From positions 1 through 13,375 of the forward strand of contig JAEYRZ010000188.1 of NCBI GenBank assembly GCA_023435265.1: a stretch of DNA of 13,375 nucleotides. The letters run 5' to 3'. This document shows positions 1 to 8,168 of the stretch, piece after piece (the stretch's first letter is position 1; every line of letters begins with the position of its first letter). The notes under the pieces were generated by a model. It was not told the DNA's origin. It saw only the letters and a program-made list of their open reading frames with translations, and did not search any database. The position numbers and the translations under genes were made by a program. Origin of the DNA: Pseudomonadota bacterium. Lineage in GTDB: Bacteria; Desulfobacterota; Desulfobacteria; Desulfobacterales; Desulfosarcinaceae.

Positions 1-1665
1 GTCATGCGGGTCCTGAATGGCGATCATGATCGGAATATTTTCGATGATGCCCTTCAGCAGTTCGCGCTGGTGCTCCAGCAGTTCACGCTGCCGTTGCCTT
101 TCGGAGATATCGTTGAGGATCATAGCAAACTGATTCGGCTTTGGGCTGAAGCTGATCACTTCGAACCACTTGTTGAGCGTGGCGGAGTATTTTTCGAACC
201 GCATGGACTTCCCGGTTGCCACGACCTGGGTGAAAATGTCCATCCATTGCGGATCCAGCTTCGGCACCGGGCCGCCGGTGGCGTGCTCTCCGTCTTCCGC
301 GGTGACGCCGGTAAGCTTGCTGAAGGCTGGATTGAATTCCAGCAGGCGGTAGTCGCGGGCGCATCCGTTTTCGTCGTGGACGATTTCCGCCAGCGCGAAA
401 CCTTCGTTCATGGAGTTGAAGAGGCCGCGGTAGCGTTCCTCGCTCTCGCGCAGATGGACTTCGGCACGCTGGCGCCAGGTGATATCGCGGACCATGAAGG
501 TGAGGAGTTCCACGCCCTGGCGGGTGCGGAACCCGGAGGCCGAAATGTCCGCCGGGAATCGGCTGCCGTTCTTTCGGATCAGTTGGGTGTCGCCCTTCCA
601 GCGCCCCGATGCCGCCAGGCTGTTGAGGAGCTCTTTCGTATTGGGATGTTGCGCATCGAGGATGTTTTCTATTCCATACTCGTGAATGTCCGCCTCATCG
701 TATCCCAGCATGCTGCAGGCTTGCGGATTGGCGTCGATGATGCGTCCGTCCGCGAACATGACGAGAATACCGTCCAGGCTGTTCTGGAAAATCGCGGCAT
801 GCAGTTCGCGCGGCTGGCGCGACAACTGTTCGGCCACCTCGCCGGGGGTCAGGCGTGCACGGCGGGCGCTGATCACGGCCATCAGGAGGTATATGCCGCC
901 CAGGAACTGGGCGATGCGCCCGATCCAATTCACCAACCCCCCGACCCGCGTAATCGTTAGTATGGCAAGCAGCCCCAAGGCAATCAAGGCCAGTCCCCAA
1001 CCATACCAGTAGAGAAATCGGCTGCGCGATTCACCGTAGATGCGCAGAATCAACAGCGCGGAGAGCAGGAACGTGGCGACCCCGGATCCCAACACCACCT
1101 GCCGCAGCGGCGTGGGGCCGATCTCCTGGATGAAAAAGAGCGGAAGGCGGGCCTGCCAGGCGGCGGCAGCCAAGACGGTGATCGCGACCAACACGGCGGT
1201 GTAGGCCATGGCCATCAAGGGCTTTCGCAGCCGCACTGCCTGCGGCGTGGCGACCCCCCGCTCGTTCATGACCACCACCCCGGTCAGGTGAAGCAAACCG
1301 GCCAGCAGAAAACCGCAATTATAAATCGTGACCGTGGTGTTGATGCCGCCGGCGGTTTTCAGATACCAGCCGGTCAGCAGGCTGGTCAGGCTCAGCGACA
1401 GAGCGCCCGCGCCGAGCAGCAGCAGGCCGAGACGGCCGCTCTGCAGGTATCCCCTTGCCGCCTGCAGCGATATCGCTCCGGGGATGAGGGTGAGGAACAG
1501 CAGGTTGAGCACCGGCAGCAGCATGGGCGGTTCCCAGGTCCAGGTGGTGGAGAACGACCTGGACAACAGGAACAGCAGAACCAGCAGACTCAAAGGAATC
1601 GCCGGCCAGATGATATTCATCTGCGGGCGCTTTTTCCTGAACAGGGTCAGACGATCGATCTGCAA
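1..1665 (-). CDS. Membrane-anchored multi-PAS sensor protein, 3' end outside window
   Basis: Translating the minus strand gives an open frame of 555 residues that runs off the left edge. Residues about 18-275 form roughly eight hydrophobic segments, for example around NIIWPAIPLSLLVLLFLLS and GWGLALIALGLLAILT, ending in a WIGRIAQFLGGIYLL segment. This looks like a membrane-associated sensor module; I cannot name the exact family. Two PAS domains follow, about 284-406 (ILVMFADGRIIDANPQA, then VRDIT) and 407-527 (ending LNDISERQ). A short helical linker leads to the start of a third PAS at 528-555. A kinase or cyclase output domain would be expected beyond the edge but is not visible. I chose the TTG at 1665 because GGAGGTGA lies 7 nt upstream; an in-frame ATG at 1620 has no comparable site and lies close to the first membrane segment. 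The gene follows lpdA after 98 nt on the same strand, so it may be co-transcribed. The ligand is unknown. Confidence 0.85.
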   Translation of the reverse strand, partial: MQIDRLTLFRKKRPQMNIIWPAIPLSLLVLLFLLSRSFSTTWTWEPPMLLPVLNLLFLTLIPGAISLQAARGYLQSGRLGLLLLGAGALSLSLTSLLTGWYLKTAGGINTTVTIYNCGFLLAGLLHLTGVVVMNERGVATPQAVRLRKPLMAMAYTAVLVAITVLAAAAWQARLPLFFIQEIGPTPLRQVVLGSGVATFLLSALLILRIYGESRSRFLYWYGWGLALIALGLLAILTITRVGGLVNWIGRIAQFLGGIYLLMAVISARRARLTPGEVAEQLSRQPRELHAAIFQNSLDGILVMFADGRIIDANPQACSMLGYDEADIHEYGIENILDAQHPNTKELLNSLAASGRWKGDTQLIRKNGSRFPADISASGFRTRQGVELLTFMVRDITWRQRAEVHLRESEERYRGLFNSMNEGFALAEIVHDENGCARDYRLLEFNPAFSKLTGVTAEDGEHATGGPVPKLDPQWMDIFTQVVATGKSMRFEKYSATLNKWFEVISFSPKPNQFAMILNDISERQRQRELLEHQRELLKGIIENIPIMIAIQDPHD

Positions 1666-1672
1666 GAAAGAT

Positions 1673-1680
1673 TCACCTCC
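1673..1680 (-). promoter_or_regulatory. Strong Shine-Dalgarno for the TTG start at 1665
   Basis: The minus strand reads GGAGGTGA here, 7 nt before a TTG codon in frame with the PAS sensor. This near-perfect anti-16S match decides the start in favour of TTG 1665 over ATG 1620. Confidence 0.75.
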
Positions 1681-1763
1681 CGGACGTCCACGGTCGCGTG
1701 CTCATTCTGGGCAAAATACTGTAATCATCCAGGGCGCCGTAAGCTATGCGTCTGCCGGAGGCA

Positions 1764-3191
1764 TCACGAACCCTTTTTCCTGGGACGGTAGTAATGGGTC
1801 GCAGTGGCGTGAAAGAGGTGGGCAGCTTCCATGAGTGTTTCGGAGAGCGTCGGGTGCGGATGAATGGTCAGTCCCAGGTCGTCCACGTCGGCGCCCATTT
1901 CGATGGCAAGCATGCCTTCGGCGATCAACTCGCCCGCTCCCGCGCCCACGATCCCGATCCCCAGCAGGCGCCGGGTGCGGCGATCGATCAGCAGCTTGGT
2001 CAATCCCTCGCCTTCGCCCAGTGTCGCGGCGCGGCTTGCCGCGCCCCAGGGAAAGCGTGTGCTCTCGTACTCGAGCTTTTGCGCCTTGGCTTGCGCTTCG
2101 GTCACGCCCGCCCAGGCGATTTCAGGATGCGTGAAGACCACGGCCGGAACGCCCGCCGGTTCGAAGGCGGCTTTACGTCCGGCGATCACTTCGGCGGCCA
2201 CGCGCCCCTCGTGCGAGGCCTTGTGGGCCAGCATCGGCTCTCCGGCTACATCGCCGATGGCGAAAATATTCCGCTCGGCCGTGCGCCGTTCGGCGTCGAC
2301 CTGGATGAAGCCGCGCGCGTCGCGCTGGATGCGGGTCTTTTCCAGCCCCAGACCTTCCGTGTAGGGCCGCCTCCCGACCGCCACCAGGATTTGATCGAAC
2401 TCCGCCTGACGCGGCGCTTCCTCTCCGCTTTGGACCTCGACGCGCAATCCGGATTGACCGCGCTCGACGCTGCGCACCGTGGTCTGCAGCCATATCGCTT
2501 CAAACAGCCGGTCCAACCCCTTATGAAGGAAACGGGTCAGATCGGCATCCACTCCGGGGAGCAAACCGGCGGTCATCTCGGCCATCGTGACCCTGGAGCC
2601 GATGTTGGCGTATACCGTCCCCAATTCCAGGCCGATATAGCCTCCGCCGATGACCAGCAGGCGCTTCGGTATATCGTTCAGCTCCAATGCCCCGCTGGAG
2701 TGCATGATGCCTTTCTCCCTCGGGTCGAATCCCGGTATGGGCGCAGGTTTCGATCCCGTGGCGATGATCGCGTGTTCGAAGTGCAGCGACTGCTCTCCAC
2801 CTTCGCGCATGGCGACGCGCAGCGCCGTGCCGCTCTCGAAAGCTGCGGTGCCGCGCAGATGTCGAATTTTGCGCCGGCCGACCAACTGCCCCAAGCCCCC
2901 GGTCAGTTTGGCCACCACCTGGTTTTTCCAATCGCGCAGCTTTTGGCGATCCACTTTGATGTCGCCGAAGCTGATGCCGAGGACTTCGGCCGCGCGGGCC
3001 TGGCGTATGACTTCGGCCGCGTGCAGCAGCGCCTTGGAAGGAATGCAGCCGCGGTACAGGCAAACGCCGCCCGGGTTTTCCTCCGGATCGATCAGGGTGA
3101 CATCCAGGCCCAGATCGGCCGCCATGAACGCGGCTGCGTACCCTCCCGGTCCCGCTCCGATCACCGCCACCTGGGTTTTGTCCTCGGCCAT
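1764..3191 (-). CDS. lpdA: Dihydrolipoyl dehydrogenase (E3 of pyruvate dehydrogenase complex)
   Basis: This 475-residue flavoprotein reoxidises the dihydrolipoyl arm of E2 and passes electrons through FAD and a redox disulfide to NAD+. The FAD-binding GAGPGG motif is at residues 12-17. The redox disulfide is C44/C49 in the motif VCLYRGCIPSK; many family members have TCLNVGCIPSK instead. ATGS is at 145-148, the NAD-binding GGGYIG at 182-187, and a second FAD contact is AIGDVAG. The C-terminal HPTLSE supplies the catalytic pair H446/E451. Length is normal, and there is no N-terminal lipoyl domain, unlike the E3 of some proteobacteria. I chose the ATG at 3191 because GGAGG (3200-3204) lies 8 nt upstream. 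A TTG five codons earlier overlaps that site and is unlikely. The gene lies 115 nt downstream of E2 with an inverted repeat between them. Branched-chain or 2-oxoglutarate complexes could share this E3, but the neighbours indicate pyruvate dehydrogenase. Confidence 0.96.
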   Translation of the reverse strand: MAEDKTQVAVIGAGPGGYAAAFMAADLGLDVTLIDPEENPGGVCLYRGCIPSKALLHAAEVIRQARAAEVLGISFGDIKVDRQKLRDWKNQVVAKLTGGLGQLVGRRKIRHLRGTAAFESGTALRVAMREGGEQSLHFEHAIIATGSKPAPIPGFDPREKGIMHSSGALELNDIPKRLLVIGGGYIGLELGTVYANIGSRVTMAEMTAGLLPGVDADLTRFLHKGLDRLFEAIWLQTTVRSVERGQSGLRVEVQSGEEAPRQAEFDQILVAVGRRPYTEGLGLEKTRIQRDARGFIQVDAERRTAERNIFAIGDVAGEPMLAHKASHEGRVAAEVIAGRKAAFEPAGVPAVVFTHPEIAWAGVTEAQAKAQKLEYESTRFPWGAASRAATLGEGEGLTKLLIDRRTRRLLGIGIVGAGAGELIAEGMLAIEMGADVDDLGLTIHPHPTLSETLMEAAHLFHATATHYYRPRKKGS

Positions 3192-3199
3192 TGTCTTAT

Positions 3200-3204
3200 C
3201 CTCC
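3200..3204 (-). promoter_or_regulatory. Shine-Dalgarno that fixes the lpdA start
   Basis: GGAGG on the minus strand, 8 nt before ATG 3191. The alternative in-frame TTG at 3206 lies upstream of and partly over this site, so it could not use it. Confidence 0.7.
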
Positions 3205-3215
3205 AATAGGGTTTA

Positions 3216-3314
3216 TCGGTTAATGGGTTTGTCGGTTGATGGGTTGGCGGAATCGTGTGGACCTGAATCAACCATCGAACCCATGAACCTTCAACCGACC
3301 AACCCACTAACCGA
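3216..3314. repeat. Inverted repeat built from tandem 16-mers between E2 and E3
   Basis: The left arm holds two tandem 16-mers, TCGGTTAATGGGTTTG (3216-3231) and TCGGTTGATGGGTTGG (3232-3247). The right arm (about 3272-3314) is their degenerate reverse complement and includes CCAACCCACTAACCGA (3299-3314). The right arm covers the E2 stop codon (3307-3309) and encodes part of its last residues. The two arms could pair in mRNA as a long imperfect hairpin of roughly 30-bp arms in the E2-E3 spacer. It has no trailing T-run, so it is not a textbook terminator. It may be a dispersed repeat family or a processing or stability element. Confidence 0.75.
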
Positions 3315-4662
3315 TCAACAGGGTCATGGGCTGCTTCAGGCTCTCGCAGATCCAGGCCAGGAAGCGCGCCGCGTCGGCGCCGTCGACGATACGATGATCG
3401 TAAGACAGCGCAAGCGGCAGGATGCTGCGCGGCGCGAATTCCCCCTCCTGCTCGACAAGACGCCGCTCGGTGCGGCTCACCCCGAGGATCGCCGCCTGCG
3501 GCCACAGGATGATCGGGGTGAAATTCACGCCCCCGATCCCGCCCTGGTTGGAGATGGTGAACGTGCCGCCTTCGAACTCTTCCGGCTTCGATTTACGGCC
3601 GCGGGCACGTTCCGCCGCAGATACGATCTCCACCGCCAGTTCGCTGATGCTTTTACGGTCCGCATCGCGAATCACCGGCACCAGCAGGCCGTGCGGCGTA
3701 TCGACGGCCAGGCCGACATGCACATAGTCCTTGTAGATCAATCGGCGCCCGGGCATATCGATGCTCGCATTGAAGCGCGGGAATCGCCGCAGGGCCAGTG
3801 CGCAGACTTTCATCAGCACCGCCGTGACGGTCAGTTTCCCGCCCCGGCGTTGGACCGCGTCGGCGTGCATGCGGATAAACTCCAGAAGTCCGGTCACATC
3901 CGCATTGTCGAACTGCGTGACATGCGGACAGACATTCCAGGAAAGCGATGTGCTTTCCGCGGTCAGGCGCCGCACCGTTTCCAGTTCCTGGATGCGGATC
4001 CCACCCCAACGGCTGAAATCTGGCAGCCGCGGCTCCCGACCGTCCGGCGGAGCGCCGGCCCGGCGGCTGATCCGCGCTTTGACATGCTGCGTGATATCCT
4101 CCGCTGTAATTCTTCCGCCGGGACCGCTGCCCTGAACATCATGGATGACCACGCCCAGTTCGCGCGCGAAGCGTCGCACGGACGGCCCGGCCGGTGCGGG
4201 CGGGCGGGTTTGCTCCGCAGCCGCTTGCGCTTCGTCCGCCGGGGGCTCCGGCGTCCGTGCCGGTTCCGCCGCGGTCCCGGGTTCCGCTTTCTCCTCCCTC
4301 GCCGCCGACGGCCGCGACGCGCCCGCCGCCTTGTCCGGAGATGCGGGAGGCGGCACCGCCGGCGCCGGCTTGTCTCCGGTATCCCGGACAGCTGGCTCGC
4401 GGTCCTGCGCGGCTTCGGCCGACGCTTCCGTTTCGATGCGCGCGATCACGTCGCCCACTTTTTTTTCGTCACCGGACTGAACCAGCAGTTCGCGAACCGT
4501 ACCCTTCACCGGTGAAGGAATCTCCACGACGGCCTTGTCGGTTTCGATTTCCACCAGCACGTCGTCGACGTTCACCGCATCGCCGACCTGCACCGCAACA
4601 GCGACGATGCGGCCGGAGGTGACATTTTCACTGATTGCCGGAATTTTCACCTCTTGAAGCAT
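3307..4662 (-). CDS. aceF: Dihydrolipoamide acetyltransferase (E2 of pyruvate dehydrogenase complex)
   Basis: This 451-residue core enzyme transfers acetyl groups from its lipoyl arm to CoA. One lipoyl domain lies at about 2-78, with the lipoylated lysine K43 in the motif ETDKAVVE. A long Ala/Pro/Glu-rich flexible linker follows (about 80-158). The peripheral-subunit-binding domain is at about 159-195 (VRRFARELGV through GRITAEDI). The acetyltransferase domain is at about 220-451, with catalytic H423 and D427 in DHRIVDG. A single lipoyl domain is within the family range, but some relatives carry two or three. I prefer ATG 4662 because AAGGTGG lies a few bases upstream; an in-frame GTG at 4671 overlaps that site. 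The gene lies between aceE and lpdA on the same strand, which identifies the complex as pyruvate-specific. The 3' end lies inside an inverted repeat. Confidence 0.95.
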   Translation of the reverse strand: MLQEVKIPAISENVTSGRIVAVAVQVGDAVNVDDVLVEIETDKAVVEIPSPVKGTVRELLVQSGDEKKVGDVIARIETEASAEAAQDREPAVRDTGDKPAPAVPPPASPDKAAGASRPSAAREEKAEPGTAAEPARTPEPPADEAQAAAEQTRPPAPAGPSVRRFARELGVVIHDVQGSGPGGRITAEDITQHVKARISRRAGAPPDGREPRLPDFSRWGGIRIQELETVRRLTAESTSLSWNVCPHVTQFDNADVTGLLEFIRMHADAVQRRGGKLTVTAVLMKVCALALRRFPRFNASIDMPGRRLIYKDYVHVGLAVDTPHGLLVPVIRDADRKSISELAVEIVSAAERARGRKSKPEEFEGGTFTISNQGGIGGVNFTPIILWPQAAILGVSRTERRLVEQEGEFAPRSILPLALSYDHRIVDGADAARFLAWICESLKQPMTLLIG

Positions 4663-4951
4663 TTCCCCCACCTTGACGATTTTGCAGATTAAAAATATCT
4701 CCGCCGAAAATGCCGAGCATCCTCTGGTGCGCGTACCGCAGCCGGTCTTTGCCGGGTTGCTCAGTGCTCAGGTGAACGAATTCGGTTACGTATTACTCGT
4801 CAGTTCATTTTATTCACCACAGAGAGCGCAGAGACCATAGAGGGTGATTTTTATCTTTTCTCTGTGCTCTCTGTGTCCTCTGTGGTGAAATCATACGTCA
4901 TCGTCATCAGGCCGGTATATACTTGGCGTCCTGCACGTTCCGTAATGGTCT
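4663..4951. other. 289-nt aceE-aceF spacer, mostly without genes
   Basis: This is unusually long for a spacer inside a pyruvate dehydrogenase operon. It contains the CACAGAG-type hairpin (4813-4889) near its aceE side. Between the hairpin and the E2 start I see only ordinary sequence with a weak ribosome binding site. No convincing promoter and no open frame with recognisable protein features were found on either strand. Confidence 0.6.
4813..4889. repeat. CACAGAG-type intergenic inverted repeat
   Basis: The ends are a perfect 12-bp inverted repeat, TTCACCACAGAG (4813-4824) and CTCTGTGGTGAA (4878-4889). Inward, the arms stay rich in degenerate CAGAG/CTCTG heptads (AGAGCGCAGAGA on one side, CTCTGTGCTCTCTGTG on the other) for about 35 nt each. 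An AT-rich centre contains GATTTTTATC. The transcript of either strand could fold into a long imperfect hairpin. From memory, similar CACAGAGRRCACAGAG elements occur between genes in many environmental bacterial genomes. Their function is not settled. Here it may act as a transcript boundary or stabiliser between E1 and E2. Confidence 0.85.
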
Positions 4952-7645
4952 TCATGCCAGGCGGGCCTCGATCTTCCCGGGATCGATATCCCACTGCCTG
5001 CGGTACTTTTCCGCCTCCGCCGGTTTGAACGTGCCCGTCCGCACCAATTCGCTGAGGGCGGCAAAGGCTATGTGGCGGGCATCCACTTCGAAGAAATCCC
5101 GAAGCACATCACGCGACTCGCTGCGTCCGAAACCATCGGTGCCCAAAAGCTGCAGGGGGCCGGGAACCCACTTGGCGATCGACGCCGGCAATGCCTTGAG
5201 GTAATCGCTGGCCGCCACGAAGGGTTCGGTCAGGCCGGCGAATTTTCGCTCGAGATGACTGGCGCGCGGTTTCTGCCCGGGGTTGAGCCTGTTCCAGCGT
5301 TCGGCCGCGATGGCATCCCAGTAGAGCTGCTTGTAGCTGGTGACGCTCCAGACGTCGGCGGCCACGCCGCACTGCTCGGCCAACAACTTCTGGGCCGCAA
5401 CGGATTCATTCAGGATGGCGCCACTGCCCAGAAGATGAACCTGGGCCTGGGATTTTCCATCAAGCGGCTCCCGAAAGCGGTACAAACCTTTGAGGATATC
5501 TTCCTGGACGCCTTCCGGCATGGGCGGCATGATGTAGAATTCGTTCATCAAAGTCATGTAGAAGATGACGTTTTCGCCTTCTTCCAGCATGCGCCGCATA
5601 CCTTCGCGCACGATCACGGCGATTTCGAAGGCGTACGCCGGGTCGTAGGCCACCACCTTGGGATAGCCGTAGGCCAGCATGTGGCTGTGGCCATCCTGGT
5701 GCTGCAGTCCTTCTCCGGCCAGTGTGGTGCGCCCCGCCGTGGCGCCCAGCAGGAACCCGCGCGCCTGGGCGTCTCCCGCAGCCCAGATCAGGTCGCCGAT
5801 GCGCTGAAATCCGAACATGGAGTAATAGAAAAAAAACGGCAGCATGTTGACCCCGAAGGAAGAATACGCGGTTCCGGCGGCGATGAACGATGACATCGCG
5901 CCGGCTTCGGTGATGCCTTCTTCCAGGATCTGGCCGTCCCTGGCTTCGTTGTAATAGAGCAGACTTTCCTTGTCGACCGGTTCGTAGCGTTGGCCGACAT
6001 GGGAGTATATTCCGATCGAGCGGAAAAGCGACTCCATGCCGAAGGTGCGTGCTTCGTCCGGCACGATGGGCACGATATAGGGACCGATCTTCTTGTCCTT
6101 GAGCAGCTTGCTCAGAAGGTGCACCATCACCATGGTGGTGGCCAGTTTGCGTTCGCCTGAGCCTTTGAGCAGTTCGTCGTAAATCCCTCTGCCCGGAGGA
6201 CGGAACACCGGGACCGACTCGCTGCGCGCCGGCACCAGCCCGCCCAGCTTCCGCCGCCGTTCGCGCAGATACTGCATCTCTTCGCTGTCTTCGGCCGGAC
6301 GGTAAAAAGGAGCCTTGGAGATCTGGTCGTCGGGGATCGGAATGCCGAAACGGCTCCGGAAATAGCGCAGCTCCTGCTCGTTCAGTTTCTTCTGCTGATG
6401 GGTGACATTGCGTCCTTCACCCGCCTCGCCCAGGCCGTAGCCCTTGATGGTTTTGGCCAGGATCACGGTGGGCGCGCCCGTATGGTTCACGGCCGCCTGG
6501 TAGGCGGCATACACTTTTTCAGGATCATGGCCGCCGCGCTTGAGGCGGGCGAGTTGCTCGTCGGTGTAGTGGCGTACCATTTCAAGGAGTTCGGGTCGCT
6601 TGCCGAAAAAATCCTTGCGGATGAAATCACCGCCCGCCACCGAGTAGAGCTGGTACTGGCCGTCGGGCACTTCTTCCATGCGCCGGACCAGTTCGCCGTC
6701 GTGGTCCTGCGACAGCAACGGCTCCCAGTCGCCGCCCCAGACCACCTTGATGACATTCCAACCCGCACCGCGGAAGGCGGCCTCCAGTTCCTGGATGATC
6801 TTGCCGTTGCCGCGCACGGGCCCGTCCAGCCGCTGCAGGTTGCAATTGACCACGAAAATGAGATTGTCGAGCTGTTCGTGGGCGGCCAGGTGAATCGCAC
6901 CCATCGACTCCGGTTCGTCCAGTTCGCCGTCACCCAGAAACGCCCACACGTGCTGGGCGGCAGTTTGTGCCAGGCCGCGGTCCTGCAGATAACGGTTGAA
7001 GCGCGCCTGATAGATCGCCATGATGGGGGAGAGGCCCATGGAAACCGTCGGAAACTGCCAGAAATCTGGCATCAGGTAGGGGTGTGGGTAAGAAGACAAC
7101 CCGCCGTCCTCGGAAAGCTCGCGCCGGAAGTTTTCCATCTGCTTCAACGTGAAACGGCCTTCCAGAAACGCCCGGGCGTATACTCCCGGCGTGGCATGGC
7201 CCTGGAAGTAGATGATATCGCCAGGATGCTCGGCGGTTTTGGCATGGAAGAAATGGTTGAAGCCCACCTCGAAGAGGGTCGCGCATGAAGCGTAGGTGGA
7301 GATATGTCCGCCGATACCGTCGCTTTTCTTGTTGGCCCGCACCACCATGGCCATGACATTCCAGCGGATGATGCTCTTGATCCGGCGTTCGATTTCACGG
7401 CTGCCCGGGAAAACCGGTTGGCGGTCGACCGGAACGGTGTTCAAGTAGGGCGTGTTGGCTGAAAAGTGAAATTGTACCCCCTGCTTGTGGGCATGGGTCT
7501 GCAGGCGCCGCAACAGGTCGAGCACACGCTCTGGCCCCTGGCTGCGGTGGACATACTCCAGCGATTCGAGCCACTCGCGGTTTTCGGCCTCCCGGGCGGC
7601 TTCGTCCTGCTGACTGATGCGCGAGGACTGCGTTGGCTTGTTCAA
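4952..7645 (-). CDS. aceE: Pyruvate dehydrogenase E1 component, homodimeric type
   Basis: This thiamine-diphosphate enzyme decarboxylates pyruvate and acetylates the lipoyl arm of E2. It is a single-chain (homodimeric) E1 of 897 residues, close to the usual size of about 890 for the AceE family. It is not the split alpha/beta type. The N-terminal region has EWLESLEYV and the typical SIIRWN segment. The thiamine-diphosphate motif begins GDGELDEPES (about 238) and closes with NCNLQRLDGP (about 267-276). Other family signatures are YASCATLFEVGFNHFF, GATAGRTTLAGEGLQHQDGH and the C-terminal LGTDGFGRSESR. The start is uncertain. TTG 7645 has GGATGGGGG just upstream; TTG 7660 would add five residues (MDGGP) but has no visible ribosome site. 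No ATG exists between the upstream in-frame stop and the conserved region. It is the first enzyme gene of the complex, preceded by a small helical protein gene and followed by aceF after the hairpin-bearing spacer. Confidence 0.95.
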   Translation of the reverse strand: MNKPTQSSRISQQDEAAREAENREWLESLEYVHRSQGPERVLDLLRRLQTHAHKQGVQFHFSANTPYLNTVPVDRQPVFPGSREIERRIKSIIRWNVMAMVVRANKKSDGIGGHISTYASCATLFEVGFNHFFHAKTAEHPGDIIYFQGHATPGVYARAFLEGRFTLKQMENFRRELSEDGGLSSYPHPYLMPDFWQFPTVSMGLSPIMAIYQARFNRYLQDRGLAQTAAQHVWAFLGDGELDEPESMGAIHLAAHEQLDNLIFVVNCNLQRLDGPVRGNGKIIQELEAAFRGAGWNVIKVVWGGDWEPLLSQDHDGELVRRMEEVPDGQYQLYSVAGGDFIRKDFFGKRPELLEMVRHYTDEQLARLKRGGHDPEKVYAAYQAAVNHTGAPTVILAKTIKGYGLGEAGEGRNVTHQQKKLNEQELRYFRSRFGIPIPDDQISKAPFYRPAEDSEEMQYLRERRRKLGGLVPARSESVPVFRPPGRGIYDELLKGSGERKLATTMVMVHLLSKLLKDKKIGPYIVPIVPDEARTFGMESLFRSIGIYSHVGQRYEPVDKESLLYYNEARDGQILEEGITEAGAMSSFIAAGTAYSSFGVNMLPFFFYYSMFGFQRIGDLIWAAGDAQARGFLLGATAGRTTLAGEGLQHQDGHSHMLAYGYPKVVAYDPAYAFEIAVIVREGMRRMLEEGENVIFYMTLMNEFYIMPPMPEGVQEDILKGLYRFREPLDGKSQAQVHLLGSGAILNESVAAQKLLAEQCGVAADVWSVTSYKQLYWDAIAAERWNRLNPGQKPRASHLERKFAGLTEPFVAASDYLKALPASIAKWVPGPLQLLGTDGFGRSESRDVLRDFFEVDARHIAFAALSELVRTGTFKPAEAEKYRRQWDIDPGKIEARLA

Positions 7646-7709
7646 TGGACCCCCATCCAACTGGCTGTCGAAGTGCCGGCGGGCTGATGGTTCCTTTCAA
7701 CAGCGGCAA

Positions 7710-8168
7710 TTATAGATCTTTGAGTTGCTGCAAACTTGCGGCGACCTGATCGCGTTCCGACTCGCTCCGGTCGGCCAGCCGGGAGAACAGTTCGGCGGCG
7801 GCCTCGAAATCGGACATTTCGGCCAGGCGCCGATAAAGCAAAGCCATTCGAGAGATGACCTTCGTCATGGCATCCGCCACCTCGTCGGCCGACATATCGG
7901 TGCGAATCTGCAGGCTGTCGAAAAGCGATAGGTCGTTATCTTGAATCACATACTGAAAGTAGGATTGCAGGTTGTCGCGTTCGGTCCGGTCGAGCCACTC
8001 CCCGAGCGCTTCGGCCATTCCCGCTTCGCGCCGGCCGGCGTGTTTGAGCAGCATGGCGGCACGCCGGTCGCCGACCTGCTCCCCGGACTGCTGGTACTGT
8101 CCGCCCAGGCGGCGATGCAGTTCCTGCAGCCAGGTCACGATATCTCCCAATGTTTCGAAAGTTCGCAT
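7710..8168 (-). CDS. Small helical protein of unknown function upstream of aceE
   Basis: I do not recognise a named family. The 152-residue product is predicted almost wholly alpha-helical, has no signal peptide or membrane segment, and is highly charged. Its helices contain spaced Glu/His/Asp residues (LKHAGRREAGMAEAL, then AELFSRLADRSESERDQ). This pattern recalls ferritin-like or rubrerythrin-like four-helix bundles, but a clean di-iron ExxH pair is not visible, so metal binding is only a guess. I chose ATG 8168 because GGCGG lies 5 nt upstream. ATG 8180 and GTG 8201 are in-frame alternatives that would add 4 or 11 residues. The gene ends about 65 nt before the aceE start on the same strand, so it is probably the first gene of the pyruvate dehydrogenase operon. 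Confidence 0.8.
   Translation of the reverse strand: MRTFETLGDIVTWLQELHRRLGGQYQQSGEQVGDRRAAMLLKHAGRREAGMAEALGEWLDRTERDNLQSYFQYVIQDNDLSLFDSLQIRTDMSADEVADAMTKVISRMALLYRRLAEMSDFEAAAELFSRLADRSESERDQVAASLQQLKDL

Noticed and set aside
4..960. Plus-strand open frame of 318 codons at the left edge
   Set aside because: Antisense to the PAS domains of the membrane sensor, which are clearly readable on the minus strand.
1746..3209. Plus-strand open frame of 487 codons opposite lpdA
   Set aside because: The minus strand encodes an unmistakable dihydrolipoyl dehydrogenase over the same bases. The plus translation is low-complexity Arg/Gln/His-rich with no motif and is a GC-skew shadow.
2650..4515. Plus-strand open frame of 621 codons opposite E2 and E3
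   Set aside because: It spans the spacer and both repeats, has Arg/Pro/Ser-rich shadow composition and no ribosome site, while E2 and E3 on the minus strand are certain.
6398..7288. Plus-strand open frame of 296 codons opposite aceE
   Set aside because: Antisense to the conserved thiamine-diphosphate region of E1; no recognisable protein features.
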